The notes: a model not told the origin generated them from the letters alone. A stretch of 64,000 nucleotides of DNA from Hsuehochloa calcarea (GCA_036346395.1 CM070594.1:14231385-14295384); one strand, 5' to 3'; positions 12,141-24,496 are shown, counted from the first letter of the stretch. Numbers and translations are program-made.

Positions 12141-12285
12141 AAGTAAATGTATCATACATGTATAAAAGAGATGCAAAATAAGTAAATGTATCGTATATGT
12201 ATAAAAGAGATGCAAAATAAGTAAATGTATCATACATGTATAAAAGAGATGCAAAATAAGTAAATGTATCATACATGTATAAAAT
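12141..12285. repeat. 39-bp tandem repeat, 3.7 copies
   Basis: The unit starts AAGTAAATGTATCATACATG and ends ATGCAAAAT. It repeats at 12141, 12180, 12219 and 12258, the last copy partial. Each unit holds the short palindrome ATGTATCATACAT. It lies between the two genes of CACTA element 2. Confidence 0.95.
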
Positions 12286-12489
12286 TGCCATAAGTACTAC
12301 AGATCTTACATGTACTAGAAATAATCATCAAGATCATTGATAGGTGGGCCAAAAATCTCATCATCGCTATTGTCGACGTAATTATGATCGCCTCAAAGTC
12401 TCATCACTAGCGACAATCGCCTCGAATGGTGTTGCTCAAGTAATAACAAGTCCTTCGTTGTAGAACCTCCTCTCCATCATCCCCGCCAA

Positions 12490-15400
12490 CAATGACCGTA
12501 TCATTGTCTACTTCCATTGTAGATCTACATCTAAGACAATCTCAAAACTCCCATCTAATCCTTCTTCTTGAAAGAACTCTCATCATATGTGTTTGCATCG
12601 ATGTTATAATCATCATCGCTTGGGACTGCATTTTACCATGCGGCGATACCTTGTACACCACATCATACGCCTTAAGACGGTCTTTGGTTTGGCACGGTAT
12701 GAGAGATAATAAACTTGCGTGGCTGTTGGGCCACAATGTACACGCTGCCTCCTAGCAAGACGGATGACTTTAGAACTTCGACTAACCCAAGCTCGTGGGT
12801 CTTTATCACTTCTTTGGGATCAAACCAATGGCATTTGAATATGACAGACTAAGAGGTACACAACCAGAAACTTGAGTTTGTATATTTCTTCAATTATTCC
12901 ATAGTAGTCCAACCCATCTGTGCTCGGCGTGAAAACACCGGATTTGTGGTTCTTCGATTCGCCGACTCGCCAGGCCGAGTTGTGTGAAAGCGATATCCAT
13001 TGACATCGCATACAGAGAATGACTTGACCCTAAATTCAAATCCATTGGCAACTTGCCTCAACTCTGCACTCATAGACACGCCGGTTTGGCCTCGCTAGTT
13101 CAAGTAGGATGATTCGTTATATATTTGTCGAGTTGAGAGTTAAGTACAAACAACAAATGAAATTGAACAAGACTTCCTCCTTGAACCAACAAATAAAAGT
13201 GGGATTTCGCTCTCCGCGCCATGTCTTAGAAGGGTTTCAACTTCCGCTTTGGGTTCCTCCGTGAAGGACGATGGTAGAGGAGAACAAATTTGTCAGAACG
13301 GCCGCTAACAAGAGGGTTGGATGGGTGCATGCAAAATATTGACAAGAAAAGAAACAAGTTTGTGTAAAACTTACGCAATGTACGGGCCAACCTCTTCAAG
13401 GTTCCGCAACACATACACCGGATAGAGCGCCACCTTCTAGGCTCAACATCTTCAAGGTAGGTTCACTTGCACTTCCGAGTTGCCCTCGAAAAGGAGGGTC
13501 GATCGATTGTCGACAAGATTGTAACGAGGGGTGGATTATGCACGTTAGGAAGGTTGTCGGATAGTATCTTGTTGTGAAGTATGACACCTCCTCCACAATG
13601 GATGCCTCGCACAGAAGCTTCAATTTTGCATTTATTTTTGCATTTTGTTCTAAGAACCTTTAGGCATCGCTCAATTGATAGCACCAACGGCATGCACAGG
13701 GCCCCATTTTTGCCTCATATGGTAGGTGCAAGAGCAAATGTTGCATCGGATTGAAGAAGCGGGGAAAGATCTTCTCAACTTGCGAGCAACACCGGGCTAT
13801 TCTTTCCATTTCTTCAATCTCGGTCCGAGATATCTCCTTAGCACATAGCTTATGGAAGAACATGCTCAACTCTGTCATCACTGCCAGATGTGATCGTGAA
13901 AATAGCCACGAACCATCACCTAAGAAGGCGCTCAATCCATATGTGGTAATCATGACTCTTGAGCCCCGTGATTCGCATGGTACTTAAGTTCACACCCTCC
14001 TCCAATCACGTGATACCCGCTGAAACATCAATGATTGGAACCATTGAAGAACTTCTTTCTTTTGGGCCCTCGTTAGGACGAAGTCGGCCTTAGGCTTCTT
14101 CCATGACTTCCCGTAAGGGAGGCAACATGTTTAGCTTTGGTCTATCGCACAATGTTGCTTGATCCAATCTAGCCTTGACATTGTCCTTTGACTTTTCCCA
14201 CCCATGATTGTGTGAAGGACCGCCTCGTAAATTCTTTTCAAAGGTGCATTACATCAATGTTATGTGGAAGAAGGAGGTCCTTAAAGTAAGGAAGCTTCCA
14301 CAAGCACGACTTGTGTGTCCAGCATGCTCTTTTCAGATCCCACGAAGCCCCCCTTTTCATTGTCGACCACAAGACCATCTAACATCTCAAGAACCTGGGC
14401 ACCTGTCATCATTTCCGGTGCAGAGTCTTCCACTGTGACACCTTTTCGAAAGTTCTTCTTGTCTCTCCTGAATGGGTGGTCAAGAGGGGGAATTGTCGAT
14501 GTTTGTCAAACGAAGAAAACTTGCCCCTTCTCCAACCGAAAGAACTCCACAGCTGACTTGCATATCGGGCATGGCATCTTCGTGTGAACACACCAGCCAC
14601 AAAATAACCCATAAGCCAGGAAGTCATGCATGGAATAATGGTACCAAATATGCATTCTCAAGTTTGTCTTTGTGAATCGGTCGATGTCACTACCCCTTCG
14701 TCCCATGCACGGACCAAATCGTCTATCAAAGGCTCCATGTACACACTCATATTAGCCCCGGGTGTCCCGGAATTATAAGTGACAATAAAATATTTTGCCG
14801 CTGAAAGGCGACGCCAGTGGGAGGTTGAGAGGATGACGAATACGGCCAACATGTGTATGGTGAAGAACCCATTCCATAAGGATTGAACCCATCGCTTGCC
14901 GTGCAATGCGTACATTACGAGCCTCGTCGCTTTTGTCGGTATGCTTCCGATCGAAGCTTTTCCATGATTCACCATCGGACGGATGTATCATCTTGTCGCT
15001 GTATCGGCCCGCTTTGTGCCACGCCATCTGCTTTTGCGGATTCCTCGCCATGAAAAGCCGTTGGATCCTCGGATGAAAGGAAGGTACCTCGTGATCTTTG
15101 CGCCAACTTTTGTTTGCGCCTTCCGACCATCACCGATTCTAACTCAATGTACCTAGATGCCTTACACTTCTGGACAAGATTTATCGCCAAGATGTTCTCC
15201 CCGAATAAGATGCATCCGTTCGACAAGCATGTATCCGCCGTCACGACATCTTGAGTGCACGGCGATTTTATTTGACTCATACGTGTTCTTTGGCGTAACG
15301 TGATCATCCGGAAGTAGGGTGCCAACCATCATCAACAGCTGATCGAAGGATTCTCTACTCCGCCTAAATCGACTTCACACCATTAGACGTGCAATGGCAT

Positions 15401-15919
15401 CCGCTTTAGAAACATTGGTGCGCCTGTGAAGGGGTTGTTGTGCCGCATCCAACATGGCGAAACGCCTTTGCGCTTGCTCGCCTCGCTTCTGCACTTCCTT
15501 CATCGAAAGCCATGTCATGGTCATTTAACATTTCTGCCACCCCGGCTTCAGAATCAAACTCCTCGATCCGTTGTCTCACGACCTCTTCTCTCGCACGATG
15601 GCGTTCACCATGCATGGTCCACCGTATAGTTCTCTACAAATCCATTGTTGACAAGATCTTTAGTCATCTCCTCATATGTTTTCATTGCCTTGTTCTTACA
15701 CTTCCTACAGGGACACCAGGCATGTCGCCGTCCATTTGCAAATGCCTTCGTCATGAAATCATTGGCCTTCTCAATCCATTCATTTGTGTATTGACCCCTC
15801 TTCTGATAGCCCGTGTACATCCACTGACGGTCATCCATCCTAACATATAGACGATATTGCGCTTTAGAGCAATAGAGTAGTAGTGCTAGAGAAAACCATA
15901 TGAGATGATAAAGAGACAT
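12490..15919 (-). pseudogene. TNPD-type CACTA transposase, broken
   Basis: Domains appear in the usual order on the minus strand. A transposase-associated domain starts MDDRQWMYTGYQKRGQYTNE and holds the Cys pair in WCPCRKC (15640-15842). Tnp2 transposase segments follow, including IHPSDGESWKSFDRKH (about 14940-15000), GTPGANMSVYMEPLIDDLVR (about 14715-14770) and SMHDFLAYGLFCGW with CPICKSA (about 14540-14640). A DUF4218-like segment reads MTELSMFFHKLCAKEI and CSQVEKIFPRFFNPMQHLLL (13700-13890). A DUF4216-like segment reads VNGYRFHTTRPGE and YYGIIEEIYKLKF (12860-13010). A final piece lies around 12540-12760. Many frameshifts separate these segments and no intact start-to-stop frame remains. 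The protein would cut and join the CACTA ends. In this state it is not expected to work unless some frameshifts are sequencing errors. Confidence 0.85.
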
Positions 15920-17930
15920 TCATGTTCTTGGTCGATTCACATAGAAGATGTTTGCTAGATTGGATGATGAGATTTTACCTAAGGTTGAAAGGCCGCTATG
16001 TCACTTGTAGATGGAGGAATACCTGAATATGATATGTAGTGATATATACCTTCCCAAATGGGGAGACAAGTCGGTGAAGGGCGTTATTCTATCCTCAAGC
16101 TTCTCCTTCCTCACCAAGCAAAAGAACAAGCAAACATACTAAAAATGCCATCATTTCCATCCCCTACCCATCCCACCTTTCTCCGACCCCACAATGATTC
16201 CATGCCTGTCCATTTCAAAGATGCATGCTTCAATGCTAGATTATCAAAATGCAAAGATGAAGAAATGAATGCTTCACGTTAGCAAAGAAGACGATTATCG
16301 CAAATTGGCAAAGCTAATGATACACCTAGAAACATCGGAAGAACTGAGAAACACCGGACAAGAGCTCTGCTCCCGACGCTGCAGATGCCATAGAGGACCC
16401 ATCGTTCTACCATCCAAGGTAGTGTGATTCATATGCTTTACTATTGCATTGACATGGACATGTTTATTGGATGGTCTCTAAAACAGGAACTTGACATTTT
16501 TTTATTGCAGATTCGGGATGTGCAACCTCCTAGGAGTGTATCCTATTTTTATCGAGATTTATGCTTTTGCTTTGTTATTAATGTTCATTCTCCATACTTT
16601 ACAAAGGCACCACCCTTAGTATCCTTAATCGCTAATGCATTTTTGCACTGATGATTCTGTTGTTGGTGAAGAGCAGAAAATACACACTCCCTTGGCATTT
16701 CAAGGCACTCGTTGAACATGTAAGTTGGTAGCTATTCACTTTCTTACATGCCCGCACTCGCCCACTTCAAGACAGAATGATATCTCAACATCTTAGAACT
16801 TACCGAAAGAAACTATATCCAAGTTTTGTTTCTAGAAGTGTGTAAATTGTGGAGAATGTATTAGATAAAAAAATTGTCAATTCGTAAGGGTATATTTAGG
16901 ATCAATAAATGGTTGGCCAAAGCTTTCGTTTGTACGAACTAACAATTCAAGGTGAATTACATTAACTGTGTGCCCCCATTGGGCCCATTCAAGTCCCTGG
17001 GGATCTCAGAGACTTAATTTGACTCTCGCTTGCTCCAAAATCGCCAGTTCTATTTCAAAGGAAGTGTTCTTTAGAATTTTATGCACAAATAAGCAATTCT
17101 ATCTAACACAAAAACTTTAATTAAAATGGAATGCAAGTTTACATCAGAAAGGTATTTTCAATTTTCAGAGAGAATTTTCCTTATAAACATATAGAATATT
17201 AAAACTAAGACACAAAATACAAGTCACACACAAAGAACTAAAATTGCATATTACCTAAAAGTGAAATTTTAATTCAAATGGTATGCCGCTTCTAAACTAG
17301 ACCTAAGTATGCCATTTGGATTGTGTGAACCATTTGTTTATAACCCGATGGTTGGACAAAAGGAGGTGTCCAAAATTATGTCACAAATTTTATCCGATGA
17401 AAAGGAAATATGAAATATTACATCTCAATAATAGATATCGCTTAGTTAAATATCGAATAGCTTCTTCCACGAGAACAAAGTTGTGTTCGACTCAGACAAT
17501 TCGGGATTGAACATCCATGTCCTGTGAGAATGGGTATTTCAAGATGCAAGATATCATATAACTAGTTTATTAAAAAAGTGTTTGCAATCCATTCAACAGA
17601 GAAACGAATAATTGAGTTTTTAGTCTCTCGTAGATGAACAAAGCAAAGATCATGTAAGAAATAGAAATAGGATATAATCACCGGTCCTTTGCACACAGAG
17701 TCTCATTCTCTCTCGCATGCAACTACCAATAATCAGATAGGCTAATCTATCTACAGGCTTAATTAGTACTCCCCAGGTCAGATCGACAAGAAATAATGCA
17801 CACTAAATTGCAATTAAAAACTGAATCACTATGAGTACATTTTCATTTCAAGACAAGCTCCGCTGGGCAATTGACTCCAAACAAATCAACATAACCGGTG
17901 GTAGCGGGCTACCATCTTTGGATCGAGGTT
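15920..17930. other. 5' leader region of CACTA element 2, no gene seen
   Basis: This AT-rich sequence lies between the transposase start and the GC-rich island. Short frames (16058-16282, 16424-16651, 17316-17510) have no recognised domain. It probably holds leader sequence and introns of the element. Confidence 0.5.
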
Positions 17931-17989
17931 GTAGTGGGCTAGCATGAGAGAGACAAAGAGTAACTACACAATGTACTAATTGATAGCAA

Positions 17990-18390
17990 CAACATGGGAG
18001 CTGGGCGGCGCCTACCTCTTCGTCTCCGGGTGAGGAGAGGAGGGGCGGTGTGGGAGCTGGGCGGCACCGTGGCGGAGAGGAGGTGGGGGTCGGGCGGCCT
18101 TGCCTGGGCCGCCAACACTGAGCCGGGAAGATGGGGCGGGGAGAGATGGGGAGCCGGGAGATGGAGGCGGGGAACCGGCCCGGGAGATGGGGGCGGGTGG
18201 GGCGGGGGGGAGCCGGGGATGGGGGCGGGAGAAATGGGCGGCGGGGAGCTGGGGATGGGGTGTGGGGGGCCGAGCCTGGGGAGATGGGGACGGGCGGGGG
18301 AGCTGGGGAAGATGGGGGCGGGCAAGGGCGAGGAGTGGGAAGCCGGGAAGAGGTGGGCGATTGGGGGGCGTAGGCCGGGGTCATAATGAG
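17990..18390. repeat. G-rich low-complexity island
   Basis: The plus strand is a run of GGGGATGGGGGCGGG-like units. On the minus strand this gives Pro/Ser-rich frames without domain signatures. It sits just inside the right subterminal region of CACTA element 2. Guanine-run DNA like this could form quadruplexes, but that is inference. Confidence 0.7.
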
Positions 18391-18640
18391 AAAGTTTGCC
18401 GAGTGCCCGAGATCCGGCACTCGGCAAACAATTTTTAATTTTTTTTAATTTTTTTAATTTCTTTGCCGAGTGTCGGATCAGGAGGGCACTCGGTAAAGAA
18501 CCAAGTTCGCATATGATGGATGGAGAGTTCTTTTTTAAAAAAAATAAACCCCTTTGCCGAGTGCCAGATGTGTGGCACTCGGCAAAGACACCCTTTGCCG
18601 AGTGCCGTGACCTGGCACTCGGCAAACGTTTCTTTTTTAT
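18385..18640. repeat. TTGCCGAGTGC repeat cluster
   Basis: At least five copies of TTTGCCGAGTGC or its complement GCACTCGGCAAA occur, paired as short inverted repeats. The motif differs from the TTACCGAGTGT version at both termini of the same element. It matches the more common grass CACTA subterminal motif. Confidence 0.85.
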
Positions 18641-18953
18641 TTTTTATTTTGGCCTCCAAATTTTTTGTGCAGCCCTCCTACAGTACCAGGTACTCTATGT
18701 TAGGATTTGGTACATTTTTGTGGCTTTTTGTTATATTTAGTTAATTTATTTTATTTACTATAATTATTTCGGAAAATGCAAATTTGAACTGCACGTGCAT
18801 CGAATAATGGAATTTAATGATTCAAAAAATGATAGTCATGTTATTGAGTGTAGTGTGAGGCAGATCCAGAACGGATCCAAATTTCAACATCTTGTTGATT
18901 TAAACATGACCGTGAACCGTGCGCTAAGTGTTTTAAATTTATAAAAGCAAAAA

Positions 18954-19210
18954 GTTCAAAATTATGAAACTTGTGGAGATGTCATGATATCATATGTGGA
19001 GGCTGTGATAAAATTTGAGAAGGTTTCGCACGTTGTCACGCACGATGCTTTCAAACCGTGACATCTCTATCTAGGATATAAGTATCACATGTGGAGATGT
19101 CCCGTTTGTAAGCATCGATGTGAAAACGCGTACGAAACCATCTCAAATTTTTATCACAATTCTCCACATATGATATCATGACATCTCCACAAGTTTCATA
19201 ATTTTCGGAC
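18954..19210. repeat. Long near-perfect inverted repeat (hairpin), about 257 bp
   Basis: The left arm from 18954 (GTTCAAAATTATGAAACTTG and onward) is matched by the reverse complement of the right arm ending at 19210 (CAAGTTTCATAATTTTCGGA). Both arms contain ATGATATCATATGTGGAG or its complement. Pairing continues inward through AAATTTGAGA, GATGCTT and GACATCTC, leaving a loop of roughly 15-20 bases around 19071-19090. It lies between the two repeat clusters at the 5' end of CACTA element 2. A transcript through it would fold into a long hairpin. Confidence 0.9.
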
Positions 19211-19239
19211 TTTTTGGTTGAATTTGGTTGAATTTTACC

Positions 19240-19640
19240 GAGTGTTATGACAATACACTCTAAAAGATAGTGTTTACCGAGTGTTGTGAACTTGCACTCG
19301 GTAAAACTTTATTATTACCGAGTGTGACACTCGGTAAACATATGTTTGCCGAGTGTATGCTCATAACACTCGGTAAACATGTCATGCCGTGGACGCCGCT
19401 TACGACGGTTGCTATCCTAGGTGACGGGCACCTCAATACCGAGTGGTCGCTTTTACCGAGCGCGCCTTCGTAAACTTGTAGTTTTAACGAGTGTCTTGTT
19501 ACCGAGTGTGGTGACTCGCAAATCGGTCTACTACGGGGTGTTTATGTTTTCCGAGTGTTGGCACTCGGTAAGTAATGTTTTCCGAGTGCCCCGACTTTTG
19601 ACACTCGGTAATTGTCGGGGCACTCGGTAACTACACAGTG
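19240..19640. repeat. Right subterminal repeat array of CACTA element 2
   Basis: Repeated TTACCGAGTGT, TTTCCGAGTGT and ACACTCGGTAA motifs occur in both orientations up to the terminal CACTACCGG repeat. They match the array at the left end of the element. Confidence 0.9.
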
Positions 19641-19653
19641 TCCGGTAGTGTTA

Positions 19654-20396
19654 GCCATTTGCCGGTTACGTTCTAACCATGAAGCTAAGCGTGCGTCGTG
19701 ACACATATTGACGTGTATTTGACAAAGCTTGCATGGAGTTGTTGGTAGTAATATTTGCATGGCTCGCAACTTTACCCGGGTATCGTACGTCGTTATAGAT
19801 CGGTAAAGTATATTTAACTGTATATAAATATTACTAATTTCTAATTACACTAAAAAAGATTTATTCCATACATTTGTTTTCTATTTAATTTTAGGTATCT
19901 TTTTTACATGTGTTGTGTATTGTCCATTTAGTTGAAAATCAAGTAAAAAGATAGCATTTTTCTATGCAAATTCTTTTCTCCTCGACGATTAAATGATAGC
20001 TTTGTAGTAGAGACATGGGGGAACACCCCACCAGGCTTCGATCCCTACATCGACCTAGTGCGTCTCGCCTAAATAATTTGGGTACACATGTGTTCGAGTA
20101 CCCATCTTTGATCAGTGACGCCTATAGACTTCCAAACTACTTACGTGTTAATTAGGGCACACACGCGTGTGGTGTGAGTGTGGTGTGCGTCCGCATTATA
20201 CCCTCTTTTTAAAAAATTATTCTCTTCGTTTTTATTTTTGTTTTCACACAAAAACTCTTCCTTATTTGCGCTCGAAAAGACGACTAGGCGAGACATATGT
20301 GGGTCGGAGTTCCCTTTATTGTATTCACATGTGGTCTATTTAGGCTAAGACTTATTTTTTTTACTTTAATTTCATTCTCATCTTTTAATCTTAAAT
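19654..20396. other. Unassigned intergenic sequence
   Basis: No domain, RNA gene or element boundary was recognised. A GT-rich stretch near 20160-20195 and T-rich tracts are present. Confidence 0.5.
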
Positions 20397-20721
20397 AGTC
20401 CAATGCTTGCGCTTTGCTACGGATTAAAAAAAATCATATCTCATCAACCACCGTCGTGCTCAGCCTACAATGCAAGTGATCCGCCGGTAACCCGTTCTTG
20501 GAAAGATCGATGAAATCTTTGGGTTTCTTGCGCACCAGCTTGGGCAGTTGGAGTGTGGGGGGAGTGGAGATGAGGTTATGGTGTCTAACCGTACACACAG
20601 GATGAACCAAGAAAGAACGAGATCCAACGGCTCACATCTCACGAAAAAAGATAGATCTAACAACTCACATCGCATAAGGGAGAACGGACCGCCACCAATT
20701 TCTTCTTTTAAGTAGTAGAGA
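20397..20721 (-). mobile_element. Small non-autonomous Helitron-like element, second locus
   Basis: The minus strand starts TCTCTACTACTTAAAAGAAG and ends ATCCGTAGCAAAGCGCAAGC followed by ATTGGACTA. It shares blocks with 813-1176 and with the 31740-32514 array. The 3' terminus reads CTAT rather than the canonical CTAG, so the exact end may be mutated. The open frame at 20460-20732 is only this repeat. Confidence 0.6.
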
Positions 20722-21159
20722 AACACATTCATTGCAGCTTATCTTTTGAGTTTAAATAGAGGTTGCCTAATAACATCTAATAGTTGTGATTATAATCATA
20801 ACTTGGATCCACCAAATTAATGGCCATATTTGTTTTCGAGAATTTCTAGCATGTGTTTTTTTCTTGTAGCATCGAGTGGCTACGAGCTATCAATCATAAT
20901 TAGTGTCCACCAAACTAAGAGTCAGATATATATTTTTTTGTGAGAATTTCTAGGCGATTTATATATTTTTTAGCAGCTGTTAACCACCCATAATCGACTT
21001 TTAGTAGTATATAATAGATTTGAATAGTTATAACTTGAGTCCGCAAGATACATTTGGATACAATGGTACGCCTATGGTTTTTTTTTCTGAGGGATAGGAT
21101 TAATAGTAGCATACTGAGTAGGGATATAGCTATGAGGATATATCTAGTACTACAAGCAC

Positions 21160-21312
21160 AAATGGTAAAACAGACGTTGAGCGGTCGTGTGCCGGATGTT
21201 TGGTGCCACCTTCCGAGGTGACCATCGAGTTGTACTGTTGTCTACAATGTTGTTTTGCCTTTATTCTCTTAATGGAATGGGGGGAGCTCTCCTATCCCCA
21301 CTTCTGAAAAAA
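21160..21312 (+). repeat. Possible 3' tail of a LINE
   Basis: The text ATTCTCTTAATGGAATG, then GGAGCTCTCCTATCC and a short A-run resembles the 3' ends of grass LINEs. These often carry a CTTAAT...GCTCTCCT box before the tail. Only about 150 bp is present and there is no reverse transcriptase. The assignment is tentative. Confidence 0.35.
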
Positions 21313-21371
21313 CAAGCACAATATGATGCATATATAATCTAAAATCTTATTGTTTAGATATCAAATTAATA

Positions 21372-22122
21372 CACTATTACAAAAAGAGTTATACTGAACG
21401 CTTTATCACAGACGGTTTTACAAGAGCGATTATCTAAGTTACTAGTGATAATTAGAATCGTCTGTGATACATCATTATCACAGGCAGGTTTTAATAAGAA
21501 TCGTCTGTGATCTATGGTAATTTTGTATCACAGACGGTTTGTGGTTGAAAGTGTTTGTGATATGTTCCATGCTTCGTCTCCCGCGCGGTGCGTCTCTTCG
21601 TCTCACACGCCGACATTACGATGCGTCTCTTCGTCTCTTCTTTGTTTTATAAGAATGATCATCGCGGGCCATGGTGAGCACACACGGCATTGAATATGTA
21701 CGCAGCTAGCTATAGTACCGTCGCGTGCTATGGTGATCACACAGAGCATGATGGCGAGAACCAAGGAGAGGAGGTCGGCTATCGCCGTCGCTCTTCATCA
21801 CAAGGTCATCTTCCACATTGTCGGCTTCGTGGTCGCGAGCTATCCTCAGCCTATGCTTGACCTCTCTGCAACCTACGAGCAACGTACATATTTTCATACC
21901 TATAAAAATACGAACTACTGTTTGTGGCGGCAACCAATCCATGCATGCATACATGTTACCGTAATGAATGTGTTTGCTGCCGTGGCATGAAGCAAATCAC
22001 GCACTCCAATGTGTCAGGTTCGATAAAGTAGGTCGTGGTTCACCTACACGTTTAGGATGAACGCACAAGGAGCAAGCTAGCTAATTGAATTCAGGTCTTG
22101 AGTTAGCTAACAAGAGACTAAC

Positions 22123-22153
<31 letters not shown>

Positions 22154-22366
22154 GGTTCCTTAGGACAAACCATCTGTGATAATTAGCTATCACATATGGT
22201 TTCATCTACAAACCGTCTGTGACAGTCAATTATCACAAACAATTCTTAACTTAGAACCATCTGTGATGACCTCACGTTATTATTGACTCATAAACTTGGA
22301 CGGCTCACGAAACCGTCTGTGGTGACCTTTTTGAACCGTCTGTGATAATTTTTTTCTGCAGTAGTG
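21372..22366. mobile_element. CACTA element 3, small non-autonomous
   Basis: The left end is CACTATTACAAAAAGAGTTA and the right end reads CACTACTGCAGAAAAAAATT on the minus strand. Subterminal copies of TATCACAGACGGTTT and AACCGTCTGTGATAA are dense on both sides (21400-21550 and 22150-22350). Flanking trinucleotides are ATA on the left and ACA on the right, so the target duplication has one mismatch. The interior (about 21570-22080) has one frame starting MARTKERRSAIAVALHHK that I do not recognise. Confidence 0.8.
22124..22153. repeat. TA/CA microsatellite
   Basis: A run of TA dinucleotides passes directly into a run of CA. It lies inside CACTA element 3. Confidence 0.95.
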
Positions 22367-22653
22367 ACATAACAGTGTCCTAAGAGAAATTCTAGAAATA
22401 ACATATATTTGTGTTGTATCTCCCTTTTAATTTTGAACTTAAAAAAATATGTTATAGGAGTTTGCTTTGAACAGTAATGATTGTTTTTTTCCTTTATCTT
22501 TTTTCATTCCCTTCATTTGTTAGAATTTTCTTATTTATGTGACTCTTGATATGGAATGTATTTGACTTGAAATTTTATATATAAGTAGAGTACTTTTAGA
22601 AGTACAACCACCATTTCTTTTTAGAATTTTTTTATGTTGAATTGGTACCCAAG

Positions 22654-22832
22654 CAGCGGCGGACCTAGGACCAAAATTTAAGGGTGCTCTCGCCTGCTTG
22701 CGGTTTGCCAAATGCTGATCGGCCGACGATAGTCTGCCTGAGCATAGCTAGATTTAGGGTGATAGAGGTACACCATGAGTCGTCAGTCTATAAGGAGGTG
22801 TCAGCTGCGGCTGCCCCCCGAGTCCGCCACTG
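22654..22832. mobile_element. hAT-type MITE, 179 bp
   Basis: The left end is CAGCGGCGGACCTAGG and the right end is CCGAGTCCGCCACTG, which are inverted repeats with a few mismatches. The 8-bp TACCCAAG lies directly on both sides (22646-22653 and 22833-22840) without mismatch. An 8-bp duplication together with CAG...CTG ends is diagnostic of the hAT superfamily. There is no coding capacity. Confidence 0.9.
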
Positions 22833-23664
22833 TACCCAAGCCAAAAATTTGTGCTTACGCACGATATCCCCTGTAAGTAGTTTGCCAGCATTTGATTCAT
22901 CTGCATTTTTCAAGAGAGGGAACAGTTTTTATCACGACAATAATGTCACGCGTACTTCCATTGCCACACTTGTAATATCCGTAGCCCTAAAAAATGTAAT
23001 ATCCGTACATATTGCATGTTTTGAAACAGAGGGAGGAAAGCGTAGAGACACGTGAGCGATCGTGAAATTACACCGAGAAACTGATATTTTCTTTGGGCCA
23101 AAGTCTTACCCTGCATTTAGAAACAAAAGTATAGCAATATCCACCTACTGATCGATGGACTCGTTTTTTTATAAATAAATAAAACATTTCTTGCTGCTGA
23201 CAACTTCTTCTCTTTTTCTAGACGACGTACACTGAAATTTTTTAAGCACCGAACCGCAAAGAGATGCCAAAGAAGAATGTAAACACATATTAAAGTACGT
23301 CGACACGAACAACACATTTCCAATGTCTTATTTTTAAAAATAAAGAAAGAAAGAAAACGACGTGCCCCGTGGGCCCCTATACAAGATGCCAATTAATTAA
23401 TTCCTGTAGTAAGGCTTCTACGCTTCACCTAGATCTATATGTAGCATGCCTATAGTGATTGTGTGCTTTAGCTTGACAACGAAATTTGATAGGAAATTGA
23501 TTCTATGCATACGTCCTTTCGAATAAAAAAAAAATCAAACGCACCAGACCTCGAATTGCACTCCACTTCGCTTTATCTTGTTCAGTCACTCTCATCTACT
23601 ACATCCGCTCTTACCACCTTATCCCATCACTCTACCGCACCCCTCACTACCACAAAACGGGTAT

Positions 23665-24165
23665 TTCCTCACGGTTTAAAACCGTCAGCAAAATAGGAAA
23701 AACCGTCAGATTTAATTTTTTTGACGGTTAACAGTCAGTAAAATACCATCAGGTCTAGGTGGTCAGGGATGTCCAATTTGTCTGACGGTTAACCGTCAAG
23801 AAAATATTTGCTGATGGTTTTTTCATATTTTGCTGACGGTTTTTTGAACTATCAAGAAAATAAATTTTGCTGACGGGTAATAACCGTCAAGAAAATTAAT
23901 TTTTGCTGACGGGTAAGAAAATTAAACTTGACGGTTTTTTTGACCGTGGATAAAATGAATTTTGCTCACGGGTAAGAATCGTCAGTAAAATTAAACTTGA
24001 CGGTTTTGGGAACCGTCAAGAAAATAAATTTTGCTGACGGGTAAGAACCGTCAGTAAAATTAAACTTGATGGTTTTGGGAACCGTCAAGAAAATGAATTT
24101 TGCTGACAGGTAAGAACCGTCAACAAAATTAAACTTGACGGTTTTTGACCATGCATGAAATAAAA
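23665..24165. repeat. Left subterminal tandem array of CACTA element 4
   Basis: A unit of about 65 bp containing AATTTTGCTGACGGGTAAGA, ACCGTCAG and TTAAACTTGACGGTTTT repeats several times, each unit itself holding inverted TGACGGTT/AACCGTCA pairs. The open frame at 23966-24172 is only the translation of this repeat. Confidence 0.9.
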
Positions 24166-24496
24166 TTCTCAATTGATCGCATTTTCATACATCCATGCAT
24201 CATAAATCCACAATACACATCCATGAATCATATATAATCCACAATACACATCCATACCTCCATACACAAATAAGAAGTTCAAGCTTATCATTTCAAGCCC
24301 AATACCATCCATAAGGTTCACTTGCAGAAAGCAACATCGTAATCCACACAAAAGACATCAAAAAGTCCAGTACTACCACAATACACCTAAAGGACTAATG
24401 TCACATACAAGTAATATAAGTCCATCTAAAAGTGCAGCAATACCATATTCAACTATTCAAAAGAGCTAGCAAGTCATCAAAGATCATGAAGACAAA

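Larger units (their letters stand above)
8998..19650 (-). mobile_element. CACTA element 2, 10.65 kb, with decayed transposase
   Basis: The left end is CACTACGGGATACTG and the right end reads CACTACCGGACACTG on the minus strand. TTA flanks both sides (8995-8997 and 19651-19653). Subterminal repeats with ACCGAGTGT or its complement ACACTCGGT are dense at 9018-9555 and 19235-19640. The two gene regions, a TNPD-type transposase (12490-15919) and a second frame (9855-12098), are both on the minus strand. The 5' end of the element is therefore the right end, with about 3.7 kb of non-coding leader. The coding frames are broken, so it is likely non-autonomous now. Boundary and class are strongly supported by the ends, the target duplication and the transposase domains together. 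Confidence 0.92.

Noticed and set aside
12141..12285. Regular 39-bp repeats considered as a CRISPR-like array
   Set aside because: The units are contiguous with no spacers and lie inside a plant transposon, so this is a simple minisatellite.
17848..18625. Proline-rich frames of 190-228 residues
   Set aside because: They arise from G-run low-complexity DNA and CACTA subterminal repeats.
23966..24172. Repetitive 68-residue frame
   Set aside because: It is the translation of the subterminal tandem repeat of CACTA element 4.
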